Positions 14,795 through 20,509 of a stretch of DNA of 42,703 bases are shown here, piece after piece. Position 1 is the stretch's first letter. The number at the start of each line of letters is the position of its first letter. The position numbers were made by a program, and so were the translations under genes. The notes beneath the pieces were generated by a model. That model ran no database searches. It was not told where the DNA came from and saw only the letters and a program-made list of their open reading frames with translations. Origin of the DNA: a virus; the IMG/VR virus record IMGVR_UViG_3300043172_000988, positions 1 to 42,703 of that record. One strand, written 5' to 3'.

Positions 14795-15559
14795 TCAATC
14801 CTCATCCTCTTCATCAAGATCCAGTTCAATCTCATCATTTGGATCAGAATATTCCATAGTTTCAGAAAGTTCCTGCATTTCTTCAGATTCTTTTGGTTCA
14901 AATAAATCAGGATCTTCAGAATTATCAGTATTCCTTCTGCAACCAAGACCGCACCCTTCATCATCATTTCTATCGCAATCGACACAAACAGAATTATCAA
15001 AGCTCAATTCATCTTCTTTTTCTTCTTCAGGGAATTCAAGAACAGTTGTTTCTTCTTCAATAACTCCCTGGTGAAAAAGCGGTTCATCCTTTTCAAGACG
15101 CTTTTTTTCGTTATCCCGTCTATCTCTTTCAGAATAAATCTGATTAATCAATTTTTTATAAAGTACAATTGCCTTGTAAAATCCTTGCTCATACCAAACA
15201 TCACGGGGTTTATCAAGATGAAGGAATGATTCTTTGATATTTTCACAAGTGGAATTGATTGCTTCAATAAAGTTCTTATACCAATCTTCTTTTTTAAACC
15301 CCTCATAATTTGCAATCAAACTTTCAAGTTCTGTATAACTCATTTTTTCAAGTTCTGGAATTGAATCACCTGTATCGGTATACATTTCAAGTGTGTTGTA
15401 TGAGTATCTAAGATTGCTGCTTAAATATTCAATGAACTTTTTGAACCCTGTCAATTGACCTTGCATATCTGCAATTTTCTTTCCAGCTTCTTCAACTTCC
15501 AATTTTTCTTTAATTTCTCTTATTCCGGCATGAATAATAATCATAATGTAATTCAGCAT
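14795..15559 (-). CDS. Hypothetical acidic protein with Cys cluster, first gene of the left operon
   Basis: A 254-aa protein. The start at 15559 is taken because AAAGGAGAAACT precedes it; the upstream ATG at 15574 would place that site inside the gene. The body is helical and charged. Around residues 200-220 there is CVDCDRNDDEGCGLGCRR, a five-Cys cluster related to that of the 85-aa protein at 13015-13272. The C-terminus is a run of Asp/Glu (NDEIELDLDEEDED). It is the first ORF after the terminator hairpin at 15577-15608. Unknown function. Confidence 0.7.
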   Translation of the reverse strand: MLNYIMIIIHAGIREIKEKLEVEEAGKKIADMQGQLTGFKKFIEYLSSNLRYSYNTLEMYTDTGDSIPELEKMSYTELESLIANYEGFKKEDWYKNFIEAINSTCENIKESFLHLDKPRDVWYEQGFYKAIVLYKKLINQIYSERDRRDNEKKRLEKDEPLFHQGVIEEETTVLEFPEEEKEDELSFDNSVCVDCDRNDDEGCGLGCRRNTDNSEDPDLFEPKESEEMQELSETMEYSDPNDEIELDLDEEDED

Positions 15560-15576
15560 AGTTTCTCCTTTCAATA

Positions 15577-15608
15577 AAAAAGGGGAGCGACCTCTCTACT
15601 CCCCTTTT
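15577..15608 (-). terminator. Strong hairpin with T run between tRNA-like region and early operon
   Basis: AAAAGGGGAG (578-587) pairs with CTCCCCTTTT (599-608) around an 11-nt loop. On the minus strand the stem is followed by TTTTTTATT, a classic intrinsic terminator. The plus strand also ends in TTTT. It would stop or attenuate transcription coming from the RHH gene and the tRNA-like genes before the 254-aa gene. Confidence 0.8.
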
Positions 15609-15716
15609 AAGCATCAGATATTAGTTTTCTAAGAAATAATATTGAACAGGGATATATCATTAAATATAACACCGTTCAAATGGATTCAGCTTTCATGCGA
15701 AAACTGCATATTTAAT

Positions 15717-15729
15717 CCGGAAACTCCGG
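15717..15729. other. Small CCGGA/TCCGG hairpin
   Basis: CCGGA, a 3-nt loop, then TCCGG. It lies just beyond the 3' side of the Leu-like RNA. Together with hairpins at 16149-16177 and 16319-16336 it shares a CCGG stem core, so these may be processing or stabilising elements that flank the tRNA-like genes. Confidence 0.4.
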
Positions 15730-15743
15730 TAAATATCAAAAAA

Positions 15744-15894
15744 GGACAGGGCAGGGATTTGTTTTATGTCACCCTGCATAGTGCTGATTGTATAGTGTGT
15801 ATCGACCAACCCATCAATCACATCTTATGGCGTGGGTGTTATTGCACCTTATCCCACTGTTCTATTAAGCGTCTACCTATTCCGCCACCTGTCC
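15744..15894 (-). tRNA. tRNA-Leu-like RNA with expanded arms (151 nt)
   Basis: On the minus strand GGACAGG (15888-15894) can pair over 7 bp with CCTGTCC (15744-15750). After TG comes GCGGAATAGGTAGACGC, an almost perfect tRNA-Leu D arm. Just before the 3' acceptor strand, GCAGG and CCTGC form a T stem, but its loop is about 17 nt and only its end (CAAAT) looks like a T loop. A loop AATAGAA with UAG at the anticodon position is possible. The region between the D and T arms is about 90 nt instead of about 35. No CCA is encoded and six T residues follow. This is a tRNA-derived RNA that is either degenerate or specialised. Confidence 0.5.
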
Positions 15895-16012
15895 TAAAAG
15901 ATTGGATATAACTTTACGTTGGCTTCGACTTCTCCAATCATGTGAGTGGTTTCCCCTTCTCACGTCCAGTTTACTTTGGAGGGACTATTATAAATAATAG
16001 TTTCGCATCGTT
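15895..16012 (-). ncRNA. Structured non-coding spacer between tRNA-like genes
   Basis: There is no ORF. Minus-strand RNA from here could fold into several hairpins: ACTATTAT/ATAATAGT (15984-16001), GTGAG/CTCAC (15941-15962) with an inner GG/CC, and GATTGGA/TCCAATC flanking 15900-15938. No tRNA arms are found. It may be part of the tRNA-like precursor or a separate small RNA; the evidence is limited to these inverted repeats. Confidence 0.35.
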
Positions 16013-16139
16013 GGCGCTTACAGGATTCGAACCTGCGATCCCTTTCAAAGATACATGACTATCTATATCTACTCAGGATTATTCATGTGATCGGGTTTTA
16101 TCCGATCTTATCAACCTTCAACCACTCAGTCAAAGCACC
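16013..16139 (-). tRNA. tRNA-Ser-like RNA with extra arm (127 nt)
   Basis: Minus strand: GGTGCTT and AAGCGCC form a 7-bp acceptor stem with one U-G pair. TG then ACTGAGTGGTTGAAGGT is a class II (Ser-type) D arm. GCAGG TTCGAAT CCTGT is a canonical T arm, and AUCUU UGAAA GGGAU is a good long variable arm. The middle is odd: GATCGG/CCGATC forms a 7-nt-loop hairpin that could be the anticodon arm, but its loop gives no Ser anticodon, and an extra hairpin ACATGA/TCATGT of 36 nt is inserted. It is about 37 nt longer than a normal tRNA-Ser. No CCA is encoded. Confidence 0.6.
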
Positions 16140-16148
16140 GTTTAAAGA

Positions 16149-16177
16149 TTACCGGCTGATCACATCACAACCGGTAA
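16149..16177. other. TTACCGG/CCGGTAA hairpin
   Basis: A perfect 7-bp inverted repeat with a 15-nt loop, between two tRNA-like genes. It has the same CCGG core as the hairpins at 15717 and 16319. There is no T run, so it is not a standard terminator. It may mark RNA processing. Confidence 0.45.
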
Positions 16178-16233
16178 AAATAAATAAACATAATACATTA
16201 ATAATAAGTCCATTCAGAAGAATGTAACTACAT

Positions 16234-16310
16234 GCCGAATAAGGGATTTGAACCCCTGACCTTCAGAATCTGGTTTACATTCTGATATTCTACCACTGAA
16301 CTAATCCGGC
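16234..16310 (-). tRNA. tRNA with enlarged anticodon arm (77 nt)
   Basis: Minus strand: acceptor GCCGGAT/ATTCGGC, D arm GTTC-AGTGGTA-GAAT, T arm AGGGG-TTCAAAT-CCCTT and a normal 5-nt variable loop, all canonical. The anticodon arm is 23 nt instead of 17: TCAGAAT and ATTCTGA form a 7-bp stem around the 9-nt loop GTAAACCAG. If the usual 5-bp stem is imposed, the loop starts AUGUAAA, giving GUA (Tyr) at positions 34-36, but the identity is uncertain. No CCA is encoded. This is the best preserved of the three RNA genes here. Confidence 0.75.
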
Positions 16311-16318
16311 AATATTAA

Positions 16319-16336
16319 GCCGGTAGACTGACCGGC
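16319..16336. other. GCCGGT/ACCGGC hairpin
   Basis: A perfect 6-bp inverted repeat with a 6-nt loop between the RHH gene and the first tRNA-like gene. It may separate the mRNA from the tRNA precursor. No T run follows. Confidence 0.45.
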
Positions 16337-16366
16337 AACAGATCCGAATATTACTTTAAAAGGAGG

Positions 16367-16552
16367 CTATGAATTAAACTGACTTATTACGGCATCAGCT
16401 GATTCAATCAAAACTTTCTTTGACCAATTGCTCATGGTCTTTTCAGGACTTAAAGCAGCAGCATATTTAATTCTACTGTGTTCCTCTCTAGTTAAACCCA
16501 TAATATTTACTATAGGGGATGATTCTTTGATTTCTGATTCTCTATCACTCAT
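16367..16552 (-). CDS. Ribbon-helix-helix (Arc/CopG-like) regulator
   Basis: A 61-aa protein from ATG 16552. The reading from 16588 would start inside the -35 box. Residues 13-55 (IVNIMGLTREEHSRIKYAAAL, then KTMSNWSKKVLIESADAVI) fit a ribbon-helix-helix domain: one strand, helix, turn, second helix. RHH proteins bind as dimers to palindromes. Its -10 box ends only 7 nt before the ATG and no ribosome site is present, so the mRNA should be leaderless. The promoter holds an operator also found in front of the 343-aa/SbcDC operon, which points to autoregulation and control of that operon. Confidence 0.75.
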   Translation of the reverse strand: MSDRESEIKESSPIVNIMGLTREEHSRIKYAAALSPEKTMSNWSKKVLIESADAVISQFNS

Positions 16553-16559
16553 GCTTAGT

Positions 16560-16605
16560 ATAATAATCGTGATTATATGAGCTGTCAAGTAAATATTTAA
16601 TATTT
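16560..16605 (-). promoter_or_regulatory. Promoter and duplicated operator (copy A) of the RHH gene
   Basis: Minus strand: -35 TTGACA (16583-16588), 17-bp spacer, -10 TATTAT (16560-16565). The near-palindrome TAATCGTGATTA (16564-16575) differs from copy B by one base. The match to 11406-11447 extends over 42 bp with 4 differences, well beyond the promoter boxes, into an upstream AT-rich stretch (ATATTTAATATTT). Confidence 0.82.
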
Positions 16606-16637
16606 ATATAATTTGTTAACTTTTTTATATATGTTGC

Positions 16638-16666
16638 TTGACATTGCAACTTATCGGGTGTAATAT
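16638..16666 (+). promoter_or_regulatory. Sigma-70 promoter of the plus-strand 16.7-18.7 kb operon
   Basis: TTGACA (16638-16643) and TAATAT (16661-16666) are spaced by exactly 17 bp. It is divergent from the RHH promoter, with 49 bp of AT-rich DNA between the two -35 boxes. AAGGGGGAAAGG precedes the first ATG at 16691. Confidence 0.85.
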
Positions 16667-16690
16667 TCTATATAAGTTAAGGGGGAAAGG

Positions 16691-16954
16691 ATGAAAAATA
16701 GAGTTGAAGAATTGGCAAAAGATATGAATGTTTCTGCAAGTGATGTTCTGTGTTTGGCAAAATCAGTTGTTAACAGTATCGTTAAAGATGGTGCAGGGAA
16801 TGTATTTTTAACTTGTACAAATGATGAAAGAAAATCTCTTACAGAATCTTATATCATCCATGCAGTAAAAAAGATTGAAAAGTTTCAGACAATTTTTCTA
16901 ACTAACCCAGAAGCAAAAGAGGTTTTTACAAGAAAAGTTTTAGCTATAATATAA
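16691..16954 (+). CDS. Hypothetical protein, first gene of divergent operon
   Basis: An 87-aa protein with a predicted helical fold. The start RVEELAKDMNVSASDVLCLAKSVVNSI resembles a small DNA-binding helical domain but does not match a family I can name. The C-terminus (KIEKFQTIFLTNPEAKEVFTRKVLAII) is helical. A strong ribosome site and a consensus promoter directly upstream show it is expressed. Being first gene of a divergent control region, it may be a regulator, which is inference from position. Confidence 0.7.
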   Translation: MKNRVEELAKDMNVSASDVLCLAKSVVNSIVKDGAGNVFLTCTNDERKSLTESYIIHAVKKIEKFQTIFLTNPEAKEVFTRKVLAII

Positions 16955-16962
16955 TAATTAAG

Positions 16963-16974
16963 CCCCGAAAGGGG
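16963..16974 (+). other. CCCC-GAAA-GGGG hairpin
   Basis: A 4-bp G-C stem with a stable GNRA-type GAAA loop lies 8 bp after the stop of the 87-aa gene and before AGGGGGAAGT of the next gene. No T run follows, so it is more likely an mRNA-stabilising or translation-modulating element than a terminator. Confidence 0.5.
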
Positions 16975-16993
16975 TAAATAAATAGGGGGAAGT

Positions 16994-17926
16994 ATGAATA
17001 AGAAAATTATTGAAAAGTTTACAGGGATTGATGATAGGCTAAAATACGTTGAAAGGATTCTTGACCTATTTGTGCAGGAAGATCTGGCAAGGAAAAAAGC
17101 AAGAATGTTAAATCCTATAGATTCTTTTGAAGATCTTTTTCCAGAAGAACGATTTGAAAATATCGAATCAGAATTAAGCAGAATAACTGAAGTTATGAAT
17201 AAAATTAACTTTGGTGAAAAATTAAACGGTAAAGTGTTTTCAGTCAGTCATACCACTAAGGAAATTGCAGATAAATTCAGAACAAAAATAAGTGATTCCG
17301 ATTTATTTAAAGAATTTACTAACATGAATATGGGTAAAGCATGGGCTGATAAGCCCGATCAGGCTGAAGATTTACGGAAAATTGTTGCTAGTAAAAAAGG
17401 TGGGGATATTAAGCACCTTAATCATGTTAATAAGATTCTAGACAAACATGAACAGGATCAATATTTTATACCTTTTGCCGGAAAAGTAGAAGAGGAATTT
17501 ATTGATATTAAGATAAATGATGATTTAACCCCTCTTGAAAATATAGATATATCAATAACCTCTCCTGATAAACCGGAAATAATCGGGGATTACATGCACT
17601 ATCGGGGGGAGGATTATTATAAAGTAAAAGGAGATTGTTCCAATTGTATAGGCTATAAAGATTCTGAATACCCCTGCTGTAAATGCAAAATAAAGGGGGA
17701 ATCCTCTTGGAAAAACATAAAAGAAATTGATATCACTGATGATATCGCAATTTTGCGACCATGGGTAATATGTGAAAACATTATTTTCAGACTATGGGGA
17801 AAAGATCTTTTTGATATGTTAATTGTTCAGCAAAAAAAGATGAAAGGAAGTCTCTATTATGTATCTCCTAAACATACAATGATAGCCACCGTATCAGATC
17901 TTAAAAAAGCAGGGATAGCAGAATGA
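16994..17926 (+). CDS. Hypothetical protein with Cys cluster
   Basis: A 310-aa protein of unknown family. The N-terminal third is helical and charged. Around residues 214-231 there is CSNCIGYKDSEYPCCKCK, five Cys likely to hold zinc. A C-terminal domain follows (WKNIKEIDITDDIAILRPWVICENIIFRLWGKDLFDMLIV). AGGGGGAAGT precedes the ATG and its TGA overlaps the next start. No catalytic motif is visible. Confidence 0.7.
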   Translation: MNKKIIEKFTGIDDRLKYVERILDLFVQEDLARKKARMLNPIDSFEDLFPEERFENIESELSRITEVMNKINFGEKLNGKVFSVSHTTKEIADKFRTKISDSDLFKEFTNMNMGKAWADKPDQAEDLRKIVASKKGGDIKHLNHVNKILDKHEQDQYFIPFAGKVEEEFIDIKINDDLTPLENIDISITSPDKPEIIGDYMHYRGEDYYKVKGDCSNCIGYKDSEYPCCKCKIKGESSWKNIKEIDITDDIAILRPWVICENIIFRLWGKDLFDMLIVQQKKMKGSLYYVSPKHTMIATVSDLKKAGIAE

Positions 17927-18042
17927 ACACATTTAAAAAAATAATGCTACCAGGGGAAATAGTTCTTTTAATCCTCTGCATAGCGTTTTTAATCCGTTAT
18001 TTTGGGGAACATATGTTAAATATATTGAAAGGGTGGTTTTAA
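17923..18042 (+). CDS. 39-aa single-span membrane protein
   Basis: A short ORF whose ATG overlaps the stop of the 310-aa gene (ATGA). Residues 13-26 (IVLLILCIAFLIRY) form a membrane span, with a basic N-terminus and C-terminus GWF. The next gene overlaps or follows at once. Coupling and the clean hydrophobic segment support it. Role is unknown; it may partner with the 81-aa membrane protein encoded next. Confidence 0.6.
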   Translation: MNTFKKIMLPGEIVLLILCIAFLIRYFGEHMLNILKGWF

Positions 18043-18044
18043 GA

Positions 18045-18290
18045 ATGAATATGGAACAGTTTGAAAGAATTAAAAAATTAGTATTCGTGATATTGGGCGT
18101 TGTCTATCCCCCTTGGATAGTAGGGCTTTTATTTAAAAATATTATAAATAGTAGTGCTGATAAAATACCACTTCTTGTTATTTGGATAATTGGGGCTATT
18201 ATTTTAGGTGCATCATGGGGATTGTATATTGTATTTAAACCCTTGTGTATAGAACTTTTCATGTGGATAAAATACGGAGATGAAAAATGA
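18045..18290 (+). CDS. Two-span membrane protein
   Basis: An 81-aa protein. ATG 18045 is chosen because AAAGGGTGG lies 8 nt upstream; an upstream GTG at 18033 sits within that site. Two hydrophobic spans are clear: KLVFVILGVVYPPWIVGLLF and LLVIWIIGAIILGASWGLYIVF. The stop overlaps the next gene. The topology resembles a small holin or an inner-membrane exclusion protein, but its position with regulatory genes, away from the lysin, argues against lysis. Confidence 0.65.
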   Translation: MNMEQFERIKKLVFVILGVVYPPWIVGLLFKNIINSSADKIPLLVIWIIGAIILGASWGLYIVFKPLCIELFMWIKYGDEK

Positions 18291-18697
18291 ATAGTAAAAT
18301 GCCAGAAGCTAAACCAGAAAAAAGAATGATATCAACAGAACAAGCAGCGGATAAACTTAAAACTACAAAATGGTCAATTGCTTATTATTGCAGAAATCAT
18401 AATATCGGGCAGAAAGTCGGAAGGGAACACCTATTATCTGAAGATGAAGTTGAACAGATTAAGTTGATGCGGGAAAAAAGATGGAATGGAAGGGTTGGTA
18501 AAGTAGTGGAAACACCAAATATTGAACCTTGGGTGCATTTAAAAACAGGTAAATATTATTACAGAATTTTACCAGATGTTATCAATACTACAAATGACCA
18601 AGACGGGCAAGAAATGATTGTTTATGAAGATGATAACAAGAAAAGGTTTGCAAGGGAAAAGAATGAATTCTATGAAAAGTTTTCACCTGTAAAATAA
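18287..18697 (+). CDS. HTH protein with C-terminal DUF1653-like domain
   Basis: A 136-aa protein. The N-terminal half (ISTEQAADKLKTTKWSIAYYCRNHNI ... REHLLSEDEVEQIKLM) resembles excisionase/MerR-type winged helix proteins. The C-terminal half (HLKTGKYYYRILPDVINT ... EMIVYEDDNKKRFAREKNEFYEKF) resembles DUF1653, a small beta fold usually found alone. The fusion is unusual. It ends the plus-strand operon, just before a bidirectional terminator. If it is an excisionase-like protein, no integrase is present to partner it. Confidence 0.65.
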   Translation: MNSKMPEAKPEKRMISTEQAADKLKTTKWSIAYYCRNHNIGQKVGREHLLSEDEVEQIKLMREKRWNGRVGKVVETPNIEPWVHLKTGKYYYRILPDVINTTNDQDGQEMIVYEDDNKKRFAREKNEFYEKFSPVK

Positions 18698-18726
18698 AAA
18701 ACCCTCCGGTTAAGGAGGGCTTTATT
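18691..18726. terminator. Bidirectional terminator
   Basis: CCCTCC (18702-18707) and GGAGGG (18714-18719) form a GC-rich stem with a 6-nt loop. It is flanked by an A run on the left (T run on the minus strand) and by CTTTATT on the right. It separates the plus operon from the convergent minus-strand lysis region. Confidence 0.85.
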
Positions 18727-18758
18727 ACGAAAATATCCTTTTTTTAAATATTGGATGC

Positions 18759-19067
18759 CTAACCAAAACCATAAATAGTGATTGATTCAACCATCCTCTG
18801 ATTGTTATATATGTTTATATTTTCGTTTACAGTTTTAACTTCCGTATAATTTAGATTGAAAGTGTTCTGTTTGTGGCTCATTGCCTGATTATCATTCCAT
18901 ATAGCTTTCATTTCAACTGATTCAACAGTTAAATAGCTATTTGCAGAACATATAAGTTCTACACTGGTAAATACTTTTTCAGGCTCGACCACCACTGAAT
19001 TTTCCGCAATTGCGAAAACGGTGAACAGTAGAAAAAGTGTTAAGATAAAAAATAAGATCTTTTTCAT
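18759..19067 (-). CDS. Small exported protein
   Basis: A 102-aa protein with a clear signal peptide (MKKILFFILTLFLLFTVFAIAE) and a likely cleavage after AIAE or nearby. The mature part is a short beta-rich domain with one Cys and no known family. GGAGAG lies 10 nt before the ATG. It is the last gene of the lysis/LuxR operon on the minus strand, or has its own weak promoter in 19080-19135, where the motif ATAACAAATAT is repeated twice. Confidence 0.65.
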   Translation of the reverse strand: MKKILFFILTLFLLFTVFAIAENSVVVEPEKVFTSVELICSANSYLTVESVEMKAIWNDNQAMSHKQNTFNLNYTEVKTVNENINIYNNQRMVESITIYGFG

Positions 19068-19133
19068 TTGGTTATTCTCTCCATATTTGTTATTTATGTA
19101 AGTTTAATACTTATATTTGTTATATGTCAACTT

Positions 19134-19646
19134 TTATTTCTTTTTAAGTTTATCCGCAATATTTTCACCTGCTTTACCACCAAACCAAAATCCAATTATT
19201 AAACCGAATATAATCCAGAAGCCGTTAGGCAGTAAACCCTGTATCATATTATAATCAGGTGTATGTTTCCAGAGGTTATAAACATCCATACCAACAAAAA
19301 GCATATAAGCAGCAAACATTATTATTGTTACAAGCGGACGGATAATAGATCTTAATACTAATATCCATTTTGGAACCTGATCAGCTGTACCTTCATATTT
19401 TAAAACAAAATCTCTTAGATCTTTCTGATTTTCTAGAAATAATTGATCTATTTTAAAGTCAAGATCATTTTCCTGTTTTGCCATTTCTCCCATTATTTCA
19501 ACGGATAATCTTTCGATTTCTCCCCTTAATTCAGGAGGTACTCTATCCTTTGCAGTAGTGATTATTTTTGATACGCTATCACCTGCACCGGTAAAAATAT
19601 CTCTTATTCCCTTGCCTATTTTATCAGCAGCTTTAAACCAACCCAC
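19134..19646 (-). CDS. Holin-like membrane protein (3TM holin type)
   Basis: A 170-aa protein starting at GTG 19646, with GGAGG 8 nt upstream. The N-terminal 90 residues are amphipathic and charged (DSVSKIITTAKDRVPPELRGEIERL). The C-terminal part has membrane spans: SIIRPLVTIIMFAAYMLFVGMDV and GFWIIFGLIIGFWFGG, with the basic tail ADKLKKK. The layout (soluble N-terminus, RPL before the first span, GG-rich second span) fits the 3TM-holin family found beside endolysins. It directly follows the M15 peptidase gene, as expected for a lysis cassette. Confidence 0.75.
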   Translation of the reverse strand: MGWFKAADKIGKGIRDIFTGAGDSVSKIITTAKDRVPPELRGEIERLSVEIMGEMAKQENDLDFKIDQLFLENQKDLRDFVLKYEGTADQVPKWILVLRSIIRPLVTIIMFAAYMLFVGMDVYNLWKHTPDYNMIQGLLPNGFWIIFGLIIGFWFGGKAGENIADKLKKK

Positions 19647-19649
19647 CTT

Positions 19650-20099
19650 CTACACCTCCATCAATTCAAAATGACATAAATCCTGGAAACTCTGATCATC
19701 GATAATATAACCGTCTGAATCCCAGTTTCCACCCCACCTAATAATATGATCAATAGTACCCCTACTATATAACTGAATAGCTACAGACTGAACAACCGCT
19801 GCAATATATGTCATTTGATGAATAGTGTATGATCCTTTTCCATCTTCTTTATATGCATAAATATCAATAGCTTCTGAGGGGTATAATTGATGTTTTGACT
19901 TTTGGGAAATTCCGTCTATTTTTGATTTGTTTGCAGTATATAAAGCGACCTGCTGCTGCTTAGTTCTATGACCGCATGAAATATCGAAATCAATCATACA
20001 GTATTTTTTTACTTCATTAAAAATAATTTGTAAATCTTCATGAACACCCTCAAGCCTTTTTACAGAACTTTCAGCAAATCCATATGGTTTAAATTTCAT
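19650..20099 (-). CDS. Endolysin, M15-type peptidase
   Basis: A 149-aa peptidoglycan peptidase of the M15 (VanY / L-alanyl-D-glutamate endopeptidase) type. Zinc ligands are visible: SKHQLYPSEAIDI gives His70 and Asp79, and LCHFEL gives His143. Upstream is SCGHRTKQQQ, the usual start of the fold. Start ATG 20099 is chosen because TGGAGATT lies just upstream. There is no signal peptide or membrane anchor, so export would need the holin. Compact length matches single-domain phage lysins. Confidence 0.9.
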   Translation of the reverse strand: MKFKPYGFAESSVKRLEGVHEDLQIIFNEVKKYCMIDFDISCGHRTKQQQVALYTANKSKIDGISQKSKHQLYPSEAIDIYAYKEDGKGSYTIHQMTYIAAVVQSVAIQLYSRGTIDHIIRWGGNWDSDGYIIDDQSFQDLCHFELMEV

Positions 20100-20124
20100 A
20101 ATAATCTCCAATCTTAATTATTAT

Positions 20125-20412
20125 TTATTTTTTATCAGCCTTTAATTCTTCAAGCATTTTTATAATATATTTGATATCAGTTTTAATTTCAGCATCATTT
20201 ACATCTTTATCATTCATTCTGATTTTAAGAGTGTTTATCTCCGTTTTTGAATAAACAATTTCTTTTTCATGTATATTTAAAGTGCTTGTAATTTCAGAAA
20301 GGCTTATTTTTGTAGTGAAAATAAATCCACCAGTGCAGATTATGGCAGTCAATATTAATGTAAGGGTATGTTCAACAACTTTGTTTTTTAGAAATTTCAT
20401 TGCTTTATCCAT
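20125..20412 (-). CDS. TM plus coiled-coil protein of the lysis cassette
   Basis: A 95-aa protein with one membrane span (LTLILTAIICTGGFIFTT) and a C-terminal coiled coil (NIHEKEIVYSKTEINTLKIRMNDKDV ... YIIKMLEELKADKK). This layout is shared by haemolysin XhlA-like and i-spanin-like phage proteins. It lies directly upstream of the endolysin in transcription order. It may be a second holin, a regulator of lysis timing or an inner-membrane spanin; no partner o-spanin was identified. Confidence 0.65.
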   Translation of the reverse strand: MDKAMKFLKNKVVEHTLTLILTAIICTGGFIFTTKISLSEITSTLNIHEKEIVYSKTEINTLKIRMNDKDVNDAEIKTDIKYIIKMLEELKADKK

Positions 20413-20415
20413 CCA

Positions 20416-20489
20416 ATATCCAATCCTTATATTTTTAAATAATGCCGAATGGCTTTATAAATAGCACATCCGGCAAATAGATTGGATAT
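20416..20489. repeat. Nested inverted repeats after the LuxR gene
   Basis: ATATCCAATC (20416-20425) is the exact complement of GATTGGATAT (20480-20489). Inside is a second stem, GCCGAATGGCT against AGCACATCCGGC (20444-20474), with one mismatch and one bulge. On the minus strand the inner hairpin is followed by ATTATTTAAAAAT, so it may be a terminator or RNA-processing site between the LuxR gene and the lysis genes. Confidence 0.6.
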
Positions 20490-20509
20490 ACTACTTATAA
20501 TATAGTTTC

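Noticed and set aside
15861-15870. UAG in the Leu-like anticodon loop as a stop-codon suppressor
   Set aside because: A UAG anticodon reads CUA (Leu), not the UAG stop, and all large genes end normally, so there is no sign of recoding.
15744-15894. Group I intron in the tRNA-Leu-like gene
   Set aside because: Such introns sit in the anticodon loop and are about 200 nt or longer. The extra sequence here is about 56 nt plus a T-loop insertion, with no P3-P8 core.
18287-18697. Excisionase partner of an integrase
   Set aside because: No integrase gene was found anywhere in the window, so the HTH likeness alone is not enough.
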